In this document: one piece after another, positions 43,132-51,303 of the stretch
How positions within the stretch are numbered: position 1 is the stretch's first letter
Layout of the letters: every line of letters begins with the position of its first letter
Source: Bacteroidia bacterium
GTDB lineage: Bacteria > Bacteroidota > Bacteroidia > Cytophagales > Cyclobacteriaceae
Assembly (NCBI GenBank): GCA_030425425.1
Contig: JAUIAO010000004.1
Coordinates: 1 to 64,000 of the forward strand
DNA: 64,000 bases
Reading direction: 5' to 3'
Notes under the pieces: model-generated
The model's database searches: none
What the model was told of the DNA's origin: nothing
Seen by the model: the letters and a program-made list of their open reading frames with translations, nothing else
Program-made: the position numbers and the translations under genes

Positions 43132-44665
43132 AATACCTGATTCTTTCTTTCTGAGTGAATTTCTGTTCGTCTTTTAGCATTTCTTCTTTCACTTTCAAGA
43201 TCACCTTGATGTTGGCTTTATCAATTTCAGTGAGTTGATCATTCACATCATCAAATCGAGGTTTATACCAGCCTTTTTTTGAGAAATAATCTTGCCATTC
43301 CTCTGTTTTGAACTTGTACCCATACTCAGCGAAGATTTCATTTCTCATTATGTCCAAATCCTCAATGCTGAGATGTTCTGATATCAAAATATTATAATCA
43401 TCTTGTTGTTCATCATAAGGAATATGTTTCCCAAAACAGCCTTCGAATTGTTGTTCGTTTATGTATATGAACTTGGTAAAGTCAAAATGACGATTGGATT
43501 TTAATTCTTTTACTGAGCCATTTGCATCGATTTGATAATACCTGAATTGTGTTTCAAAGTCGTATTCGATTTTGTCTAAATCATTGTTAGGGCTAACAAT
43601 TGATTTTATTTCTAAAATGCTGTCATTCACAAAGCGAGTGCCATCATCATTACAAGGATAATAATAGCCAGAATTGTTTTCAGTGTCAATTGTGGTGCTT
43701 TGACTATTTTGAGTATTATATATAACAATAGATTCTGTATTGGTTGTATAATCTCGTGCATCTATTCCTTCTTCGTAGAAAGAATAAAAAAATGCTGTAA
43801 TATTTTCTGAAATTGAATGAAGATAACTCGTTCTTAGTTTGGCTTTTTCAATGCCGAAATCATACTCTCCTCTTTCATCTGAAATTACTATATCTTCAAA
43901 TGCATCACTCATTATTTTAAAATACTCCAAATAAGATGGGGTAATTACGACACCTTGCCCTTCAGTCGGTTCATTATAAGTACCCGCAACGTAGTATGAA
44001 TTGTACAACATATTGTTTCCAAGATCATGAACATTGAATTTCAATTGGCTTAAGATGTCTTTAGGGTTGTAATTGACCATAGGGAATCTGGTGAGGTCTG
44101 AATTATCAATTTTGAACCATTTATCAGCCACTTTTCCAAAGGCTATATTGGAAATTTTTGGGTCTTCCGGGATGATATAATCAAAACGTGGAAATAAGAT
44201 TTGGCTAGTTACGTAATTATATAACCCTACCTTTCCATTCTTCTTGATCTCAAAACAGTTTTTAATGACCAAATCAGGATTATATATTTTGTCAAAATCC
44301 ACAGGAAGCAAAGTGTTCAAGGAGTCATCAGAAATGCCATATTTAAATTGTCTGTTGAACCTTCCTCGATAATCATATTCTTGATTCGAAACGACATAAA
44401 ATGTCTTTTCTTTTGGTTGACAATAGAATGGTGCATCACCAAATTTTGAAATCAACAGCTTGAATATCGAATCATTTGGAATCACAATTCCTTCTGGGAT
44501 TTCTCTTTGTGTGGCAGTTTTTGAATTGTCTTTAGGTTTTTTTTGACTTTCGACCTCCTTTTTGATCTCAGTTGTAGGTTTCTCAACTACTTTTTTATTT
44601 GAAGATTTTTCACTCTGCCCACAGCTCCACAGAATCAGAATTAACAATAGGTAGGTTAGTCTCAT
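43118..44665 (-). CDS. YARHG-domain lipoprotein
   Basis: Protein of 515 residues with a lipoprotein signal (LLLILILWSCGQ), then a Lys/Glu/Thr-rich linker (about 22-55). The middle (about 75-410) is unrecognised; YRGRFNRQF and the FYVVSNQEYD region suggest repeated beta elements like WG repeats, but this is weak. The C-terminus (about 430-505) is a YARHG domain: LDIMRNEIFAEYGYKFKTEEWQDYFSKKGWYKP and LTEIDKANIKVILKVKEEM. YARHG domains are extracellular and of unknown function. It is the first gene of a pair with the DUF2306-like gene. Confidence 0.7.
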   Translation of the reverse strand: MRLTYLLLILILWSCGQSEKSSNKKVVEKPTTEIKKEVESQKKPKDNSKTATQREIPEGIVIPNDSIFKLLISKFGDAPFYCQPKEKTFYVVSNQEYDYRGRFNRQFKYGISDDSLNTLLPVDFDKIYNPDLVIKNCFEIKKNGKVGLYNYVTSQILFPRFDYIIPEDPKISNIAFGKVADKWFKIDNSDLTRFPMVNYNPKDILSQLKFNVHDLGNNMLYNSYYVAGTYNEPTEGQGVVITPSYLEYFKIMSDAFEDIVISDERGEYDFGIEKAKLRTSYLHSISENITAFFYSFYEEGIDARDYTTNTESIVIYNTQNSQSTTIDTENNSGYYYPCNDDGTRFVNDSILEIKSIVSPNNDLDKIEYDFETQFRYYQIDANGSVKELKSNRHFDFTKFIYINEQQFEGCFGKHIPYDEQQDDYNILISEHLSIEDLDIMRNEIFAEYGYKFKTEEWQDYFSKKGWYKPRFDDVNDQLTEIDKANIKVILKVKEEMLKDEQKFTQKERIRYYAPG

Positions 44666-44722
44666 AGCCTCTTAAATAAAATTCTGTTCAATTTAGCATA
44701 TAGTGTGTTGAGTGGCAAGGAT

Positions 44723-45073
44723 CTATTCACCGCGAAATTGCATCATACTGTCAGGATTCATTAAACAAGGAAAGAAGTCCGTTACAAAAACGATTTTTTC
44801 AGCTTCATCTATGAAGTAGATGATCTTGATAGTTTTACGTGGAGTTAGGTTATATACCAAAAACCGATGTTGTTTATCAAGGTATTTTAATTGTTCTTCT
44901 ATCCTTCCACTTTTTGGTTGATACTTCAAAGAGTGAGCAAGGTCAAGAATTTCATCTCCTTTTTTTGAAGCACTTATTTCAGTATGTGTCGAGTAGAGGT
45001 TTTCGAGAAGCTTATAATAGAAGGACTCAGCTTCAGGAGTAATATTTACGATATATTCCTCTTTTTCTTCCAA
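44723..45073 (-). CDS. RelE/ParE-type toxin
   Basis: Basic protein of 116 residues fitting the RelE/ParE toxin superfamily: the helical N-terminus (ITPEAESFYYKLLENLY), a central KYQPKSGRIEEQLKYL segment and the C-terminal strand pattern HRFLVYNLTPRKTIKIIYFIDEAEKIVFVTDFF. Relatives cut mRNA on the ribosome or block gyrase; which applies cannot be judged. It overlaps the upstream antitoxin gene by 28 nt, a typical toxin-second arrangement. Confidence 0.8.
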   Translation of the reverse strand: MEEKEEYIVNITPEAESFYYKLLENLYSTHTEISASKKGDEILDLAHSLKYQPKSGRIEEQLKYLDKQHRFLVYNLTPRKTIKIIYFIDEAEKIVFVTDFFPCLMNPDSMMQFRGE

Positions 45074-45303
45074 AGCTCAATATCAGTTTTAAAACTGTCA
45101 ATATTTCTCGTTTTACCTTCAGAGACGGATTTTAGTGAAGATTCTGCTCTACTTTTTAGATCATCCAAAGAAGTGTTGAAAAAATCAGGGTTATTCTTTT
45201 TTAGTTCTCGTTGAAGTAAATGCGAATATAATTGAAGAAGCTCTTCATCTTCAATTTGATCGATGAGTTGATGAAGTTCTTGCTGTAGAGCTTGGATTTG
45301 CAT
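45046..45303 (-). CDS. Antitoxin of the RelE/ParE-type pair
   Basis: Small charged, mostly helical protein of 85 residues (MQIQALQQELHQLIDQIEDEELLQLYSHLLQ ... IELWKKKRNIS), of a type commonly encoded before RelE/ParE toxins in Bacteroidota. It overlaps the toxin gene, ensuring coupled translation. The C-terminal Trp/Lys-rich tail probably wraps the toxin. No classical DNA-binding domain is evident. The function is assigned mainly by position. Confidence 0.7.
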   Translation of the reverse strand: MQIQALQQELHQLIDQIEDEELLQLYSHLLQRELKKNNPDFFNTSLDDLKSRAESSLKSVSEGKTRNIDSFKTDIELWKKKRNIS

Positions 45304-45368
45304 TCAGTAAAGATAAGTATTTGCAATTATGTAAGAATCCAAATTACCCACACCGATTTTCACATTCC

Positions 45369-45545
45369 TTATTTTAGACACGCCTGAAGATCGGCTTTGC
45401 TTAATTTTGGAAACATTTCGAGGATATCAGACTCAGCATCGCCGGCAGCCATATATTCTAAAATACTTTGCACAGTGATTCTTGTTCCTTTGATAGTTGG
45501 CTTGCCATTGCAAATGGTGGGGTCAATTGTTATCCTACTTTCCAT
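45369..45545 (-). CDS. DUF433 antitoxin-like protein, apparently orphan and C-terminally short
   Basis: Protein of 58 residues from ATG 45545: MESRITIDPTICNGKPTIKGTRITVQSILEYMAAGDAESDILEMFPKLSKADLQACLK is the DUF433 pattern. Members usually end with a further L-x-Y-A-A-x helix of about ten residues and are followed by a PIN-like (DUF5615) toxin gene; here the frame stops after ACLK and no toxin ORF follows. The track start (TTG 45563) is possible but less likely. A perfect palindrome lies just upstream. It is probably a remnant of a toxin-antitoxin locus. Confidence 0.75.
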   Translation of the reverse strand: MESRITIDPTICNGKPTIKGTRITVQSILEYMAAGDAESDILEMFPKLSKADLQACLK

Positions 45546-45563
45546 ATTCTTGGTTTTTGGCAA

Positions 45564-45585
45564 TTAGTATATTCATAGATACTAA
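45564..45585 (-). promoter_or_regulatory. Palindrome upstream of DUF433 gene
   Basis: TTAGTAT (45564-45570) and ATACTAA (45579-45585) form a perfect 7-bp inverted repeat with an 8-bp spacer, 19 nt before the ATG. The position suits an autoregulatory operator of an antitoxin. Confidence 0.45.
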
Positions 45586-45704
45586 ATAACTAAGCCTATC
45601 TCGGAACACCTGTTATAGAAAAATTCCTAATATCCACCGTAAACTATTCACCTTTAGACTTTAAATCAGTAAAACACCTAACATTATTCAACCAACAACC
45701 AACC

Positions 45705-47798
45705 CTAACTAATCCTACTCCAATTCACCGTGCTTTTCTTCAAAGAATCGATGTGTTGTTTGATGACTCTGTTCTGAGGCGTGGTTAGGTCCGGGTCTTT
45801 GCTGAGTACTTCGGTAGCGACTGATCGGGCAAGTTTCAGTACTTCGGTATCCGTTCCCAGATCAGCAATCATCAGATCCATCAGGCCACTTTGCTGAGTA
45901 CCCATCAGATCTCCAGGTCCCCGGAGTTTCAGGTCTACTTCAGAGATCTTGAATCCATCCGTGGTGTCCACCATGGTTTGCAGACGTGTTTTGGCTTCCT
46001 TACTGAGCTTCACTCCAGACATCAGGATACAATAAGACTGATCTGCTCCACGACCTACCCGACCTCTAAGCTGGTGCAACTGTGACAGTCCAAAACGCTC
46101 CGCATTTTCGATCACCATCACAGAAGCATTCGGCACATTCACCCCAACTTCTATCACCGTAGTAGCCACCATGATCTGGGTTTCACCTTTTACGAATCGC
46201 TGCATTTCGAATTCCTTGTCTTCCGGTTTCATCTTGCCATGGACGATAGAGAGGTGATAATTCGGAAACCTGCGGCTAATGCTTTCATACCCATCCATCA
46301 GGTCTTTGTAGTCCATTTTTTCAGACTCTTCAATCAATGGATATACGATGTAAACCTGCCTTCCCAGCTCGATTTCCTTTTCCAGAAAACTGAACATTTT
46401 CAGTCGGTGATTGTCCATCCAGTGGTAGGTTTTGATAGGTTTCCTGCCAGCTGGCAATTCATCAATGACCGAAATATCCAAATCTCCATAGAGGGTCATG
46501 GCCAGCGTTCTTGGTATTGGAGTAGCTGTCATCACCAGTACATGCGGGTAAGCCTTTTGACCTTTTTTCCAAAGCTTGGCTCGCTGTGCTACTCCAAACC
46601 GATGCTGCTCATCGATCACTGCCAGACCAATATTTTTGAATTTCACTTTGTCTTCGAGCAGAGCATGAGTGCCCACCAAAATTTGCAGGTCACCATCTCT
46701 TAGCATTTGATCAATGATCTTTCGTTCTGAAGTTTTGCTAGATCCGGTCAGTCGCGCGATTCTGATTCCCATCAGGTCAGCGTATTCCTTCAACCCCTTG
46801 AAATGCTGCTCTGCAAGGATTTCCGTAGGAGCCATGAAGGCACACTGAGTGCCGTTACTGATCGCGATGAGCATGCTGAGAAAAGCCACCATCGTTTTAC
46901 CACTTCCCACATCTCCCTGCACAAGCCGGTTCATCTGTTTCCCGCTTCTGAAATCGCCATAGATTTCTTTCACCACCCGTTTCTGAGCGTTGGTAAGCTG
47001 AAAAGGCAGATGATTTTGATAATATTCGTTGAGCAACTCACTATTGGTAAACCGAATGCCGGGAAATGTATCCATCCGGGTAATTTTCAGCTTGAGTAGC
47101 CTGAGCTGGACATAAAAAAGCTCCTCAAATTTTAGTCGATACCGCGCTTTGGTAAGTTCTTGTTGGTTTCTGGGGAAATGGACTTTGATGAGTGCATTCT
47201 TCTTGTCTAGCAGCTTGTGCTGCTCCAGCATTTGAGGAGGAAGAGTTTCCGTGATATGATTGACCGCTTCTACGAGCAGCATTTTCATCATTTTACTGAT
47301 CGCCTTGGCATCAATGAACCGGTTTTTGAGCTTTTCAGTAGTAGGATAAACAGGATGTAAATAGTTGCCCAGCTTCCCTTTTTCCGTCACTGGTTCTACT
47401 TCCGGGTGCGCAATGTTGAACTTGCTTCCAAACCTGGAGGCTTTGCCAAAAACAATGTATTGCGCTCCGACAATCAGTCTTCCCTGAACATATTTGATGC
47501 CTTGAAACCATACCAGATCAATTGAGCCTGTATCATCATTGAATGTGCCTACAAGCCTTTGTTTTCTGCCCACACCAATCGTTTGGAATCGCGTGAACTG
47601 CCCAATGATTTGAATGAAGGGCATGTCATCTCGTACCTGATTGATTTTGTAAAACTTAGTACGGTCTTCGTAGCGAAATGGATAGTGTTGGATAAGGTCT
47701 CCAAAAGTGAATATCTCCAATTCTTTGTTGAGTAGGTCTGCTCGTTGCGGGCCTACACCTTTCAGAAATTCAATATTTCGCTCAAAGAATTGGGTCAT
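45705..47798 (-). CDS. recG: ATP-dependent DNA helicase RecG
   Basis: Reverses stalled replication forks and processes D-loops. The 697-residue protein has the wedge/OB domain in the first 200 residues (FIQIIGQFTRFQTIGVGRKQRLVGTFNDDTGSIDLVWFQG), then the helicase core with GDVGSGKTM (Walker A, about 294), IDEQHRFGVAQR (DExH, about 393), MTATPIPRTLAM and QLRGRVGRG, and a C-terminal TRG/DLMGTQQSGL segment. The length is normal. Its ATG overlaps the stop of an XRE-type gene in ATGA (47795-47798), so it is translated in an operon with two small regulators. Confidence 0.97.
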   Translation of the reverse strand: MTQFFERNIEFLKGVGPQRADLLNKELEIFTFGDLIQHYPFRYEDRTKFYKINQVRDDMPFIQIIGQFTRFQTIGVGRKQRLVGTFNDDTGSIDLVWFQGIKYVQGRLIVGAQYIVFGKASRFGSKFNIAHPEVEPVTEKGKLGNYLHPVYPTTEKLKNRFIDAKAISKMMKMLLVEAVNHITETLPPQMLEQHKLLDKKNALIKVHFPRNQQELTKARYRLKFEELFYVQLRLLKLKITRMDTFPGIRFTNSELLNEYYQNHLPFQLTNAQKRVVKEIYGDFRSGKQMNRLVQGDVGSGKTMVAFLSMLIAISNGTQCAFMAPTEILAEQHFKGLKEYADLMGIRIARLTGSSKTSERKIIDQMLRDGDLQILVGTHALLEDKVKFKNIGLAVIDEQHRFGVAQRAKLWKKGQKAYPHVLVMTATPIPRTLAMTLYGDLDISVIDELPAGRKPIKTYHWMDNHRLKMFSFLEKEIELGRQVYIVYPLIEESEKMDYKDLMDGYESISRRFPNYHLSIVHGKMKPEDKEFEMQRFVKGETQIMVATTVIEVGVNVPNASVMVIENAERFGLSQLHQLRGRVGRGADQSYCILMSGVKLSKEAKTRLQTMVDTTDGFKISEVDLKLRGPGDLMGTQQSGLMDLMIADLGTDTEVLKLARSVATEVLSKDPDLTTPQNRVIKQHIDSLKKSTVNWSRIS

Positions 47799-48184
47799 TT
47801 CAATTTCTCTTTCAAAAGGTAAATTATTTCATCTTTGGATGAGATAATTTCTTTCAGGTCTTCAATTTTATTCAAAAGTCTTTCTACCTCTGCAAGAAGC
47901 TCTTTAGTTGTTTTATTTTCAGTTACTTCATTTTTAGTTCCTTCAATCCACCAATCATAAGTTTCTCTATCATTGTGTTTGTCTTTAAAAAATGATCTGA
48001 TTGCGATAATATAATTTAACCCAGGAGTTGCTTCTACGTTTGGTGATTCAATTGTTGAAATGTATGCTCTTGTAATATTAAGATATTCAGCAATCTCTTT
48101 TTGCTTCAAACCATGTTTAAGCCTTTTTTCTTTATGCCTTTCTGCGAATCCTTTTTTATCGATATTGTAAACATCTAAACTCAT
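47795..48184 (-). CDS. XRE-family regulator with C-terminal coiled coil
   Basis: Protein of 129 residues with a helix-turn-helix at about 14-65 (RHKEKRLKHGLKQKEIAEYLNITRAYISTIESPNVEATPGLNYI) and a C-terminal coiled coil (TTKELLAEVERLLNKIEDLKEIISSKDEIIYLLKEKL, about 93-129). It overlaps recG by 4 nt downstream and another XRE gene by 4 nt upstream. No toxin partner is visible. It may repress its own operon and so set recG expression; this is inference from layout. Confidence 0.75.
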   Translation of the reverse strand: MSLDVYNIDKKGFAERHKEKRLKHGLKQKEIAEYLNITRAYISTIESPNVEATPGLNYIIAIRSFFKDKHNDRETYDWWIEGTKNEVTENKTTKELLAEVERLLNKIEDLKEIISSKDEIIYLLKEKLK

Positions 48185-48414
48185 ATTGCTTCAAAGTCAT
48201 TGAGGTTCAGTAATTTGTATAGATTTGGATATTCTTTTGATATACCAGTCAATATGTTCATTGTAAATGGAAACTTACCTTTTTCTAGTTGGCTAATGTA
48301 TGCTCTGTTACAAGCCAATTTGGAAGCAATTTCTTGTTGAGTTAGGCCGTTTTCTTCTCTAAATTTCCTGAGTTTAACTGAAGGTTTTCGGTTTCTGTAC
48401 GAATAATTTTTCAT
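48181..48414 (-). CDS. Small XRE-family regulator
   Basis: Helix-turn-helix protein of 77 residues: LRKFREENGLTQQEIASKLACNRAYISQLEKGKFPFTMNILTGI covers most of the chain, with a basic N-terminus (KNYSYRNRKPSVK). It is the first gene of the three-gene unit XRE - XRE - recG. The stop overlaps the next start by 4 nt. A near-perfect palindrome overlaps its start region. Confidence 0.78.
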   Translation of the reverse strand: MKNYSYRNRKPSVKLRKFREENGLTQQEIASKLACNRAYISQLEKGKFPFTMNILTGISKEYPNLYKLLNLNDFEAI

Positions 48415-48416
48415 AA

Positions 48417-48438
48417 TTGAATAATTTGATTATTGCAA
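48417..48438 (-). promoter_or_regulatory. Operator-like palindrome before XRE-XRE-recG operon
   Basis: TTGAATAAT-TTG-ATTATTGCAA, near-perfect inverted repeat, directly upstream of the first XRE start codon. It is suitable as an autorepression site. Confidence 0.5.
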
Positions 48439-48531
48439 TTAATAAATATTCGCCTACATGCACAAGTAAAAGGTAAATTAAATAAGCAAAAAATTCAAAA
48501 AGGTAAAATAAATTGACTTTATGTCAAACTT

Positions 48532-48789
48532 TCAATTCTCGTGGAAATGCTTTTCTTTTCTTGCTTGTGAGAGTTCTTTCTTATAATCTTCAGCAAAATC
48601 ATCTTTTATTACACCTGATAATGAGCGAACAATGGGGGTTAATTCCTCTTCAGATTTGGTAATTGATTTCAAATACTGTTCTACAATTTGAGATAAGCTA
48701 ATGCCCTTTTTACTGGCGATTGCTCTGGCTTGATTGATCACTTCATCGGCAATATTTAAGGATAGTCTGCTCATTCTATTATCTTTCAA
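48532..48789 (-). CDS. DUF6364-like antitoxin, no toxin found next to it
   Basis: Protein of 85 residues. LSLNIADEVINQARAIASKKGISLSQIVEQYLKSI (about 9-43) is a ribbon-helix-helix-like antitoxin N-terminus, as in DUF6364 proteins, and the charged tail (DDFAEDYKKELSQARKEKHFHEN) resembles a toxin-binding segment. The expected PIN toxin gene downstream is absent: the next gene is the small XRE gene 118 nt away. It is either a solitary antitoxin left after toxin loss or one acting in trans. Confidence 0.65.
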   Translation of the reverse strand: MKDNRMSRLSLNIADEVINQARAIASKKGISLSQIVEQYLKSITKSEEELTPIVRSLSGVIKDDFAEDYKKELSQARKEKHFHEN

Positions 48790-48848
48790 TAGTAAAAATA
48801 AGTAATCTGAATTGATGAGTCAATGTGCTAAAAGAATACTTTGGGTGA

Positions 48849-49427
48849 TCAATCTTTCCACTCCAGGCTCAGCAGCATGTGAAGCGCGTCTTCCTTGATG
48901 TATTCGATCACGGGGGCAAGGGAATCATTGGCAGTTGCTAATTCGAAGTACAATGCTCCTCTGAGGAAGTGATTGGTGCTATCCGAAACATGAAACTGTA
49001 GCTGTGTTGGTACTTCCCCTTCCAACTCTGTGAAAGAAGCATAATCACCGTTTGGAAGTTCGATGATTTTTTCCTCAATGGCATAAGCCTTCACGTTGTG
49101 CTGGTTTGTTAGTTTATAACTATCCTGCATGTATTCCTCTACCAGCTCATCCTGATTCTTCACAGGTTTGTAGGTGATTTGGATATTTGCACCCATATCC
49201 GGGTAATTCACATCAATCCAGTAACGCTCCGTAATCCAGGAATCGTGATTTTGTATCTCAGCGTATTTAGAATGCTCGAAAGAGTATGGAAAGGTATCAG
49301 GTAAAGACACGTATTCATGAGGAGGCAAATCAATTCGATTATATCCTTTTGGTTTTGGTAAATAGGTGGTGCTATTTCCACAAGAGGTCACCAATACAAC
49401 AGATATAATTAAGAGTACTTTATTCAT
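48849..49427 (-). CDS. gldD: Gliding motility lipoprotein GldD
   Basis: Lipoprotein required for gliding and T9SS activity. The 192-residue product from ATG 49427 has a lipoprotein signal (MNKVLLIISVVLVTSCG) and the GldD pattern YLPKPKGYNRIDLPPHEYVSLPDTFPYSFEHSKYAEI, then ITERYWIDVNYPDMGANIQITYKPV. The track start at 49448 adds seven residues; the gene start region nearly abuts the gldE stop at 49438. The gldE-gldD pairing is the conserved order in the phylum, which supports the call. Confidence 0.9.
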   Translation of the reverse strand: MNKVLLIISVVLVTSCGNSTTYLPKPKGYNRIDLPPHEYVSLPDTFPYSFEHSKYAEIQNHDSWITERYWIDVNYPDMGANIQITYKPVKNQDELVEEYMQDSYKLTNQHNVKAYAIEEKIIELPNGDYASFTELEGEVPTQLQFHVSDSTNHFLRGALYFELATANDSLAPVIEYIKEDALHMLLSLEWKD

Positions 49428-49437
49428 TTGCATAGAA

Positions 49438-50793
49438 TCAATCTTCAAATTCTGGTCCTTCTTTCATGCCTGGGTTGATAAATACCCGTACCCGTTTGAT
49501 TCTTTTTTGATCCACAGCCACTACAGTGAATAGGAATTGGCTGAAAGCGATTTTTTCTCCCGCATTAGGCAACTTAGAATGAATCTCCAAAAGTAGACCA
49601 CCTAAAGATTCACTTTCGCCTTTTACTTCATCAAACACATCGGGCTCAGCATCGATGATTTTACAAAAATCATTGAGTGACGTTTTACCTTCAAAAACAT
49701 ACGTATTTGGATCCAGTTTATTGTAGGCTACATCTACATCATCATCGAACTCATCGTTAATTTCTCCAACGATTTCCTCAATCACATCTTCCAGCGTGAT
49801 CAGCCCTGACGTACCTCCGTATTCATCTACCACAATGGCCATGTGGATTTGTTTTTCCTGAAAATCCCGAAACAAATCATCTATTTTTTTACTTTCTGGC
49901 ACAAAGAACCCTGGACGTAGAAGTGTTTGCCATTTAAAGTCTTCCTCTTTTTCCAGGTGTGGTAACAGGTCTTTGATATACAAGAGGCCTTCCACCTTGT
50001 CGATGGTTTCATTATATATCGGAATTCGGGAATATCCAGTTTTGTTGATCGTATCCATCAGCTCATGAAAGTCTGTGTCTACATCAATGGCAGTAATGTC
50101 CATTCTGGATTTCATGATCTGCTTCACAGATAAAGTGCTGAAGTTCACAATTCCTTTCAGCATATCCTTTTCCTCGTCACTCACCTCTTTGTTGGCCGTC
50201 AGTTCCAGTGCCTGATTGATTTCTTCCACAGAAAGGTTATATCCTTTTCTTTCGATTCTCCGTTCGATGATGTTGCTCAATGACATTAAGAACCACGAAA
50301 CAGGTCTGAGAATTTTATCAGAAAAGAAAATCAAGCGAGCAGTCATTCTGGCAAAAGCCATACTATTATGACCAGCATATACCTTTGGTACGATCTCTCC
50401 AAAGAAAATGATAAGTATAGTGATAGACACTGTCAAAACAGCGATCACAACTCCTCCGGCATCTTTACTACCTACTACTTGCCAGGTGGCAAAAGTGGAA
50501 ATAGTGACGATGAAAATATTGACCAGATTATTCAGGATCAGAATATTGGCCAATAGCCTTTTAGGATCTAGAATTAATTGAGCGATTAACTGATCGTTTT
50601 TGAGTTTTGAGTCCTTGCTTTCCTGAATCTGATCGTGTGTCAATGAAAAGAACGCCACCTCGGAGCCTGAAATCAGACCGGACATTAACAGTAGCACCAG
50701 AATTCCCAATCCATTAAGTAAATAGAAACTGATTGGGAGCTGAATAATAGCTAGTAAAACCGAGGGGAGTGGGTCGTCTATAACCGTTTCCAA
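49438..50793 (-). CDS. gldE: Gliding motility-associated protein GldE (CNNM/CBS/CorC-HlyC)
   Basis: Membrane protein of 451 residues resembling magnesium/cobalt efflux CorC and hemolysin-C-type proteins. The CNNM/DUF21 domain has membrane helices (LGILVLLLMSGLISGSEVAFFSL, FIVTISTFATWQVV, VLTVSITILIIFFGEIVPKVYA), about residues 24-185; a CBS pair (MKSRMDITAIDVDTDFHELMDTINKTGYSRIPIY ... HMAIVVDEYGGTSGLITLEDVIEEIVGEI) at about 215-340; and a C-terminal CorC_HlyC domain to the end. It sits between ssb and gldD. Confidence 0.92.
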   Translation of the reverse strand: METVIDDPLPSVLLAIIQLPISFYLLNGLGILVLLLMSGLISGSEVAFFSLTHDQIQESKDSKLKNDQLIAQLILDPKRLLANILILNNLVNIFIVTISTFATWQVVGSKDAGGVVIAVLTVSITILIIFFGEIVPKVYAGHNSMAFARMTARLIFFSDKILRPVSWFLMSLSNIIERRIERKGYNLSVEEINQALELTANKEVSDEEKDMLKGIVNFSTLSVKQIMKSRMDITAIDVDTDFHELMDTINKTGYSRIPIYNETIDKVEGLLYIKDLLPHLEKEEDFKWQTLLRPGFFVPESKKIDDLFRDFQEKQIHMAIVVDEYGGTSGLITLEDVIEEIVGEINDEFDDDVDVAYNKLDPNTYVFEGKTSLNDFCKIIDAEPDVFDEVKGESESLGGLLLEIHSKLPNAGEKIAFSQFLFTVVAVDQKRIKRVRVFINPGMKEGPEFED

Positions 50794-50815
50794 ATACTTG
50801 AAATTATGTTAAACA

Positions 50816-51289
50816 TTAGAATGGTAGATCATCTGTAGCACTTTCCTGGGAGAAAGAGCTGTCGCCACTAGCACTACTAGATGCTGTTGATTCGTTTCTT
50901 GTAGAACCCATTGGTTCTTCTGATGGTGGTGGAGGCACATTACTACCGCCGCCCGAAGAACGGCTGCCGAGCATAGTCATGTTGTCACCCACGATTTCAG
51001 TTGTATACCTGGTGACACCATCTTTTTCCCATGATCTGGTTCTTAACTTACCTTCTATATATACCGAATCTCCTTTGTGTAGGTATTTTTCGGCTACTTC
51101 TGCCAAACCTCTCCAGAGTACAATGTTGTGCCATTCGGTCTGCTCTCTACGTTCTCCAGAAGTACGGTCCTTGTATGTTTCAGAAGTAGCTATAGAAAAA
51201 CTAGCTACTACTGCCCCACTTTCCAGGTGTCTTACTTCCGGGTCTCTGCCAAGATTCCCAACTAATATTACTTTGTTTACTCCAGCCAT
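50816..51289 (-). CDS. ssb: Single-stranded DNA-binding protein
   Basis: Protein of 157 residues. The OB-fold ([36 protein letters not shown] ... [37 protein letters not shown]) spans about 1-110, then a Gly/Ser/Pro-rich linker, then the conserved acidic tip DDLPF that binds SSB partner proteins. It lies between mutY and gldE, with 22 and 14 nt gaps, so is cotranscribed. Confidence 0.97.
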   Translation of the reverse strand: MAGVNKVILVGNLGRDPEVRHLESGAVVASFSIATSETYKDRTSGERREQTEWHNIVLWRGLAEVAEKYLHKGDSVYIEGKLRTRSWEKDGVTRYTTEIVGDNMTMLGSRSSGGGSNVPPPPSEEPMGSTRNESTASSSASGDSSFSQESATDDLPF

Positions 51290-51303
51290 GGATTAAAAAT
51301 AAT

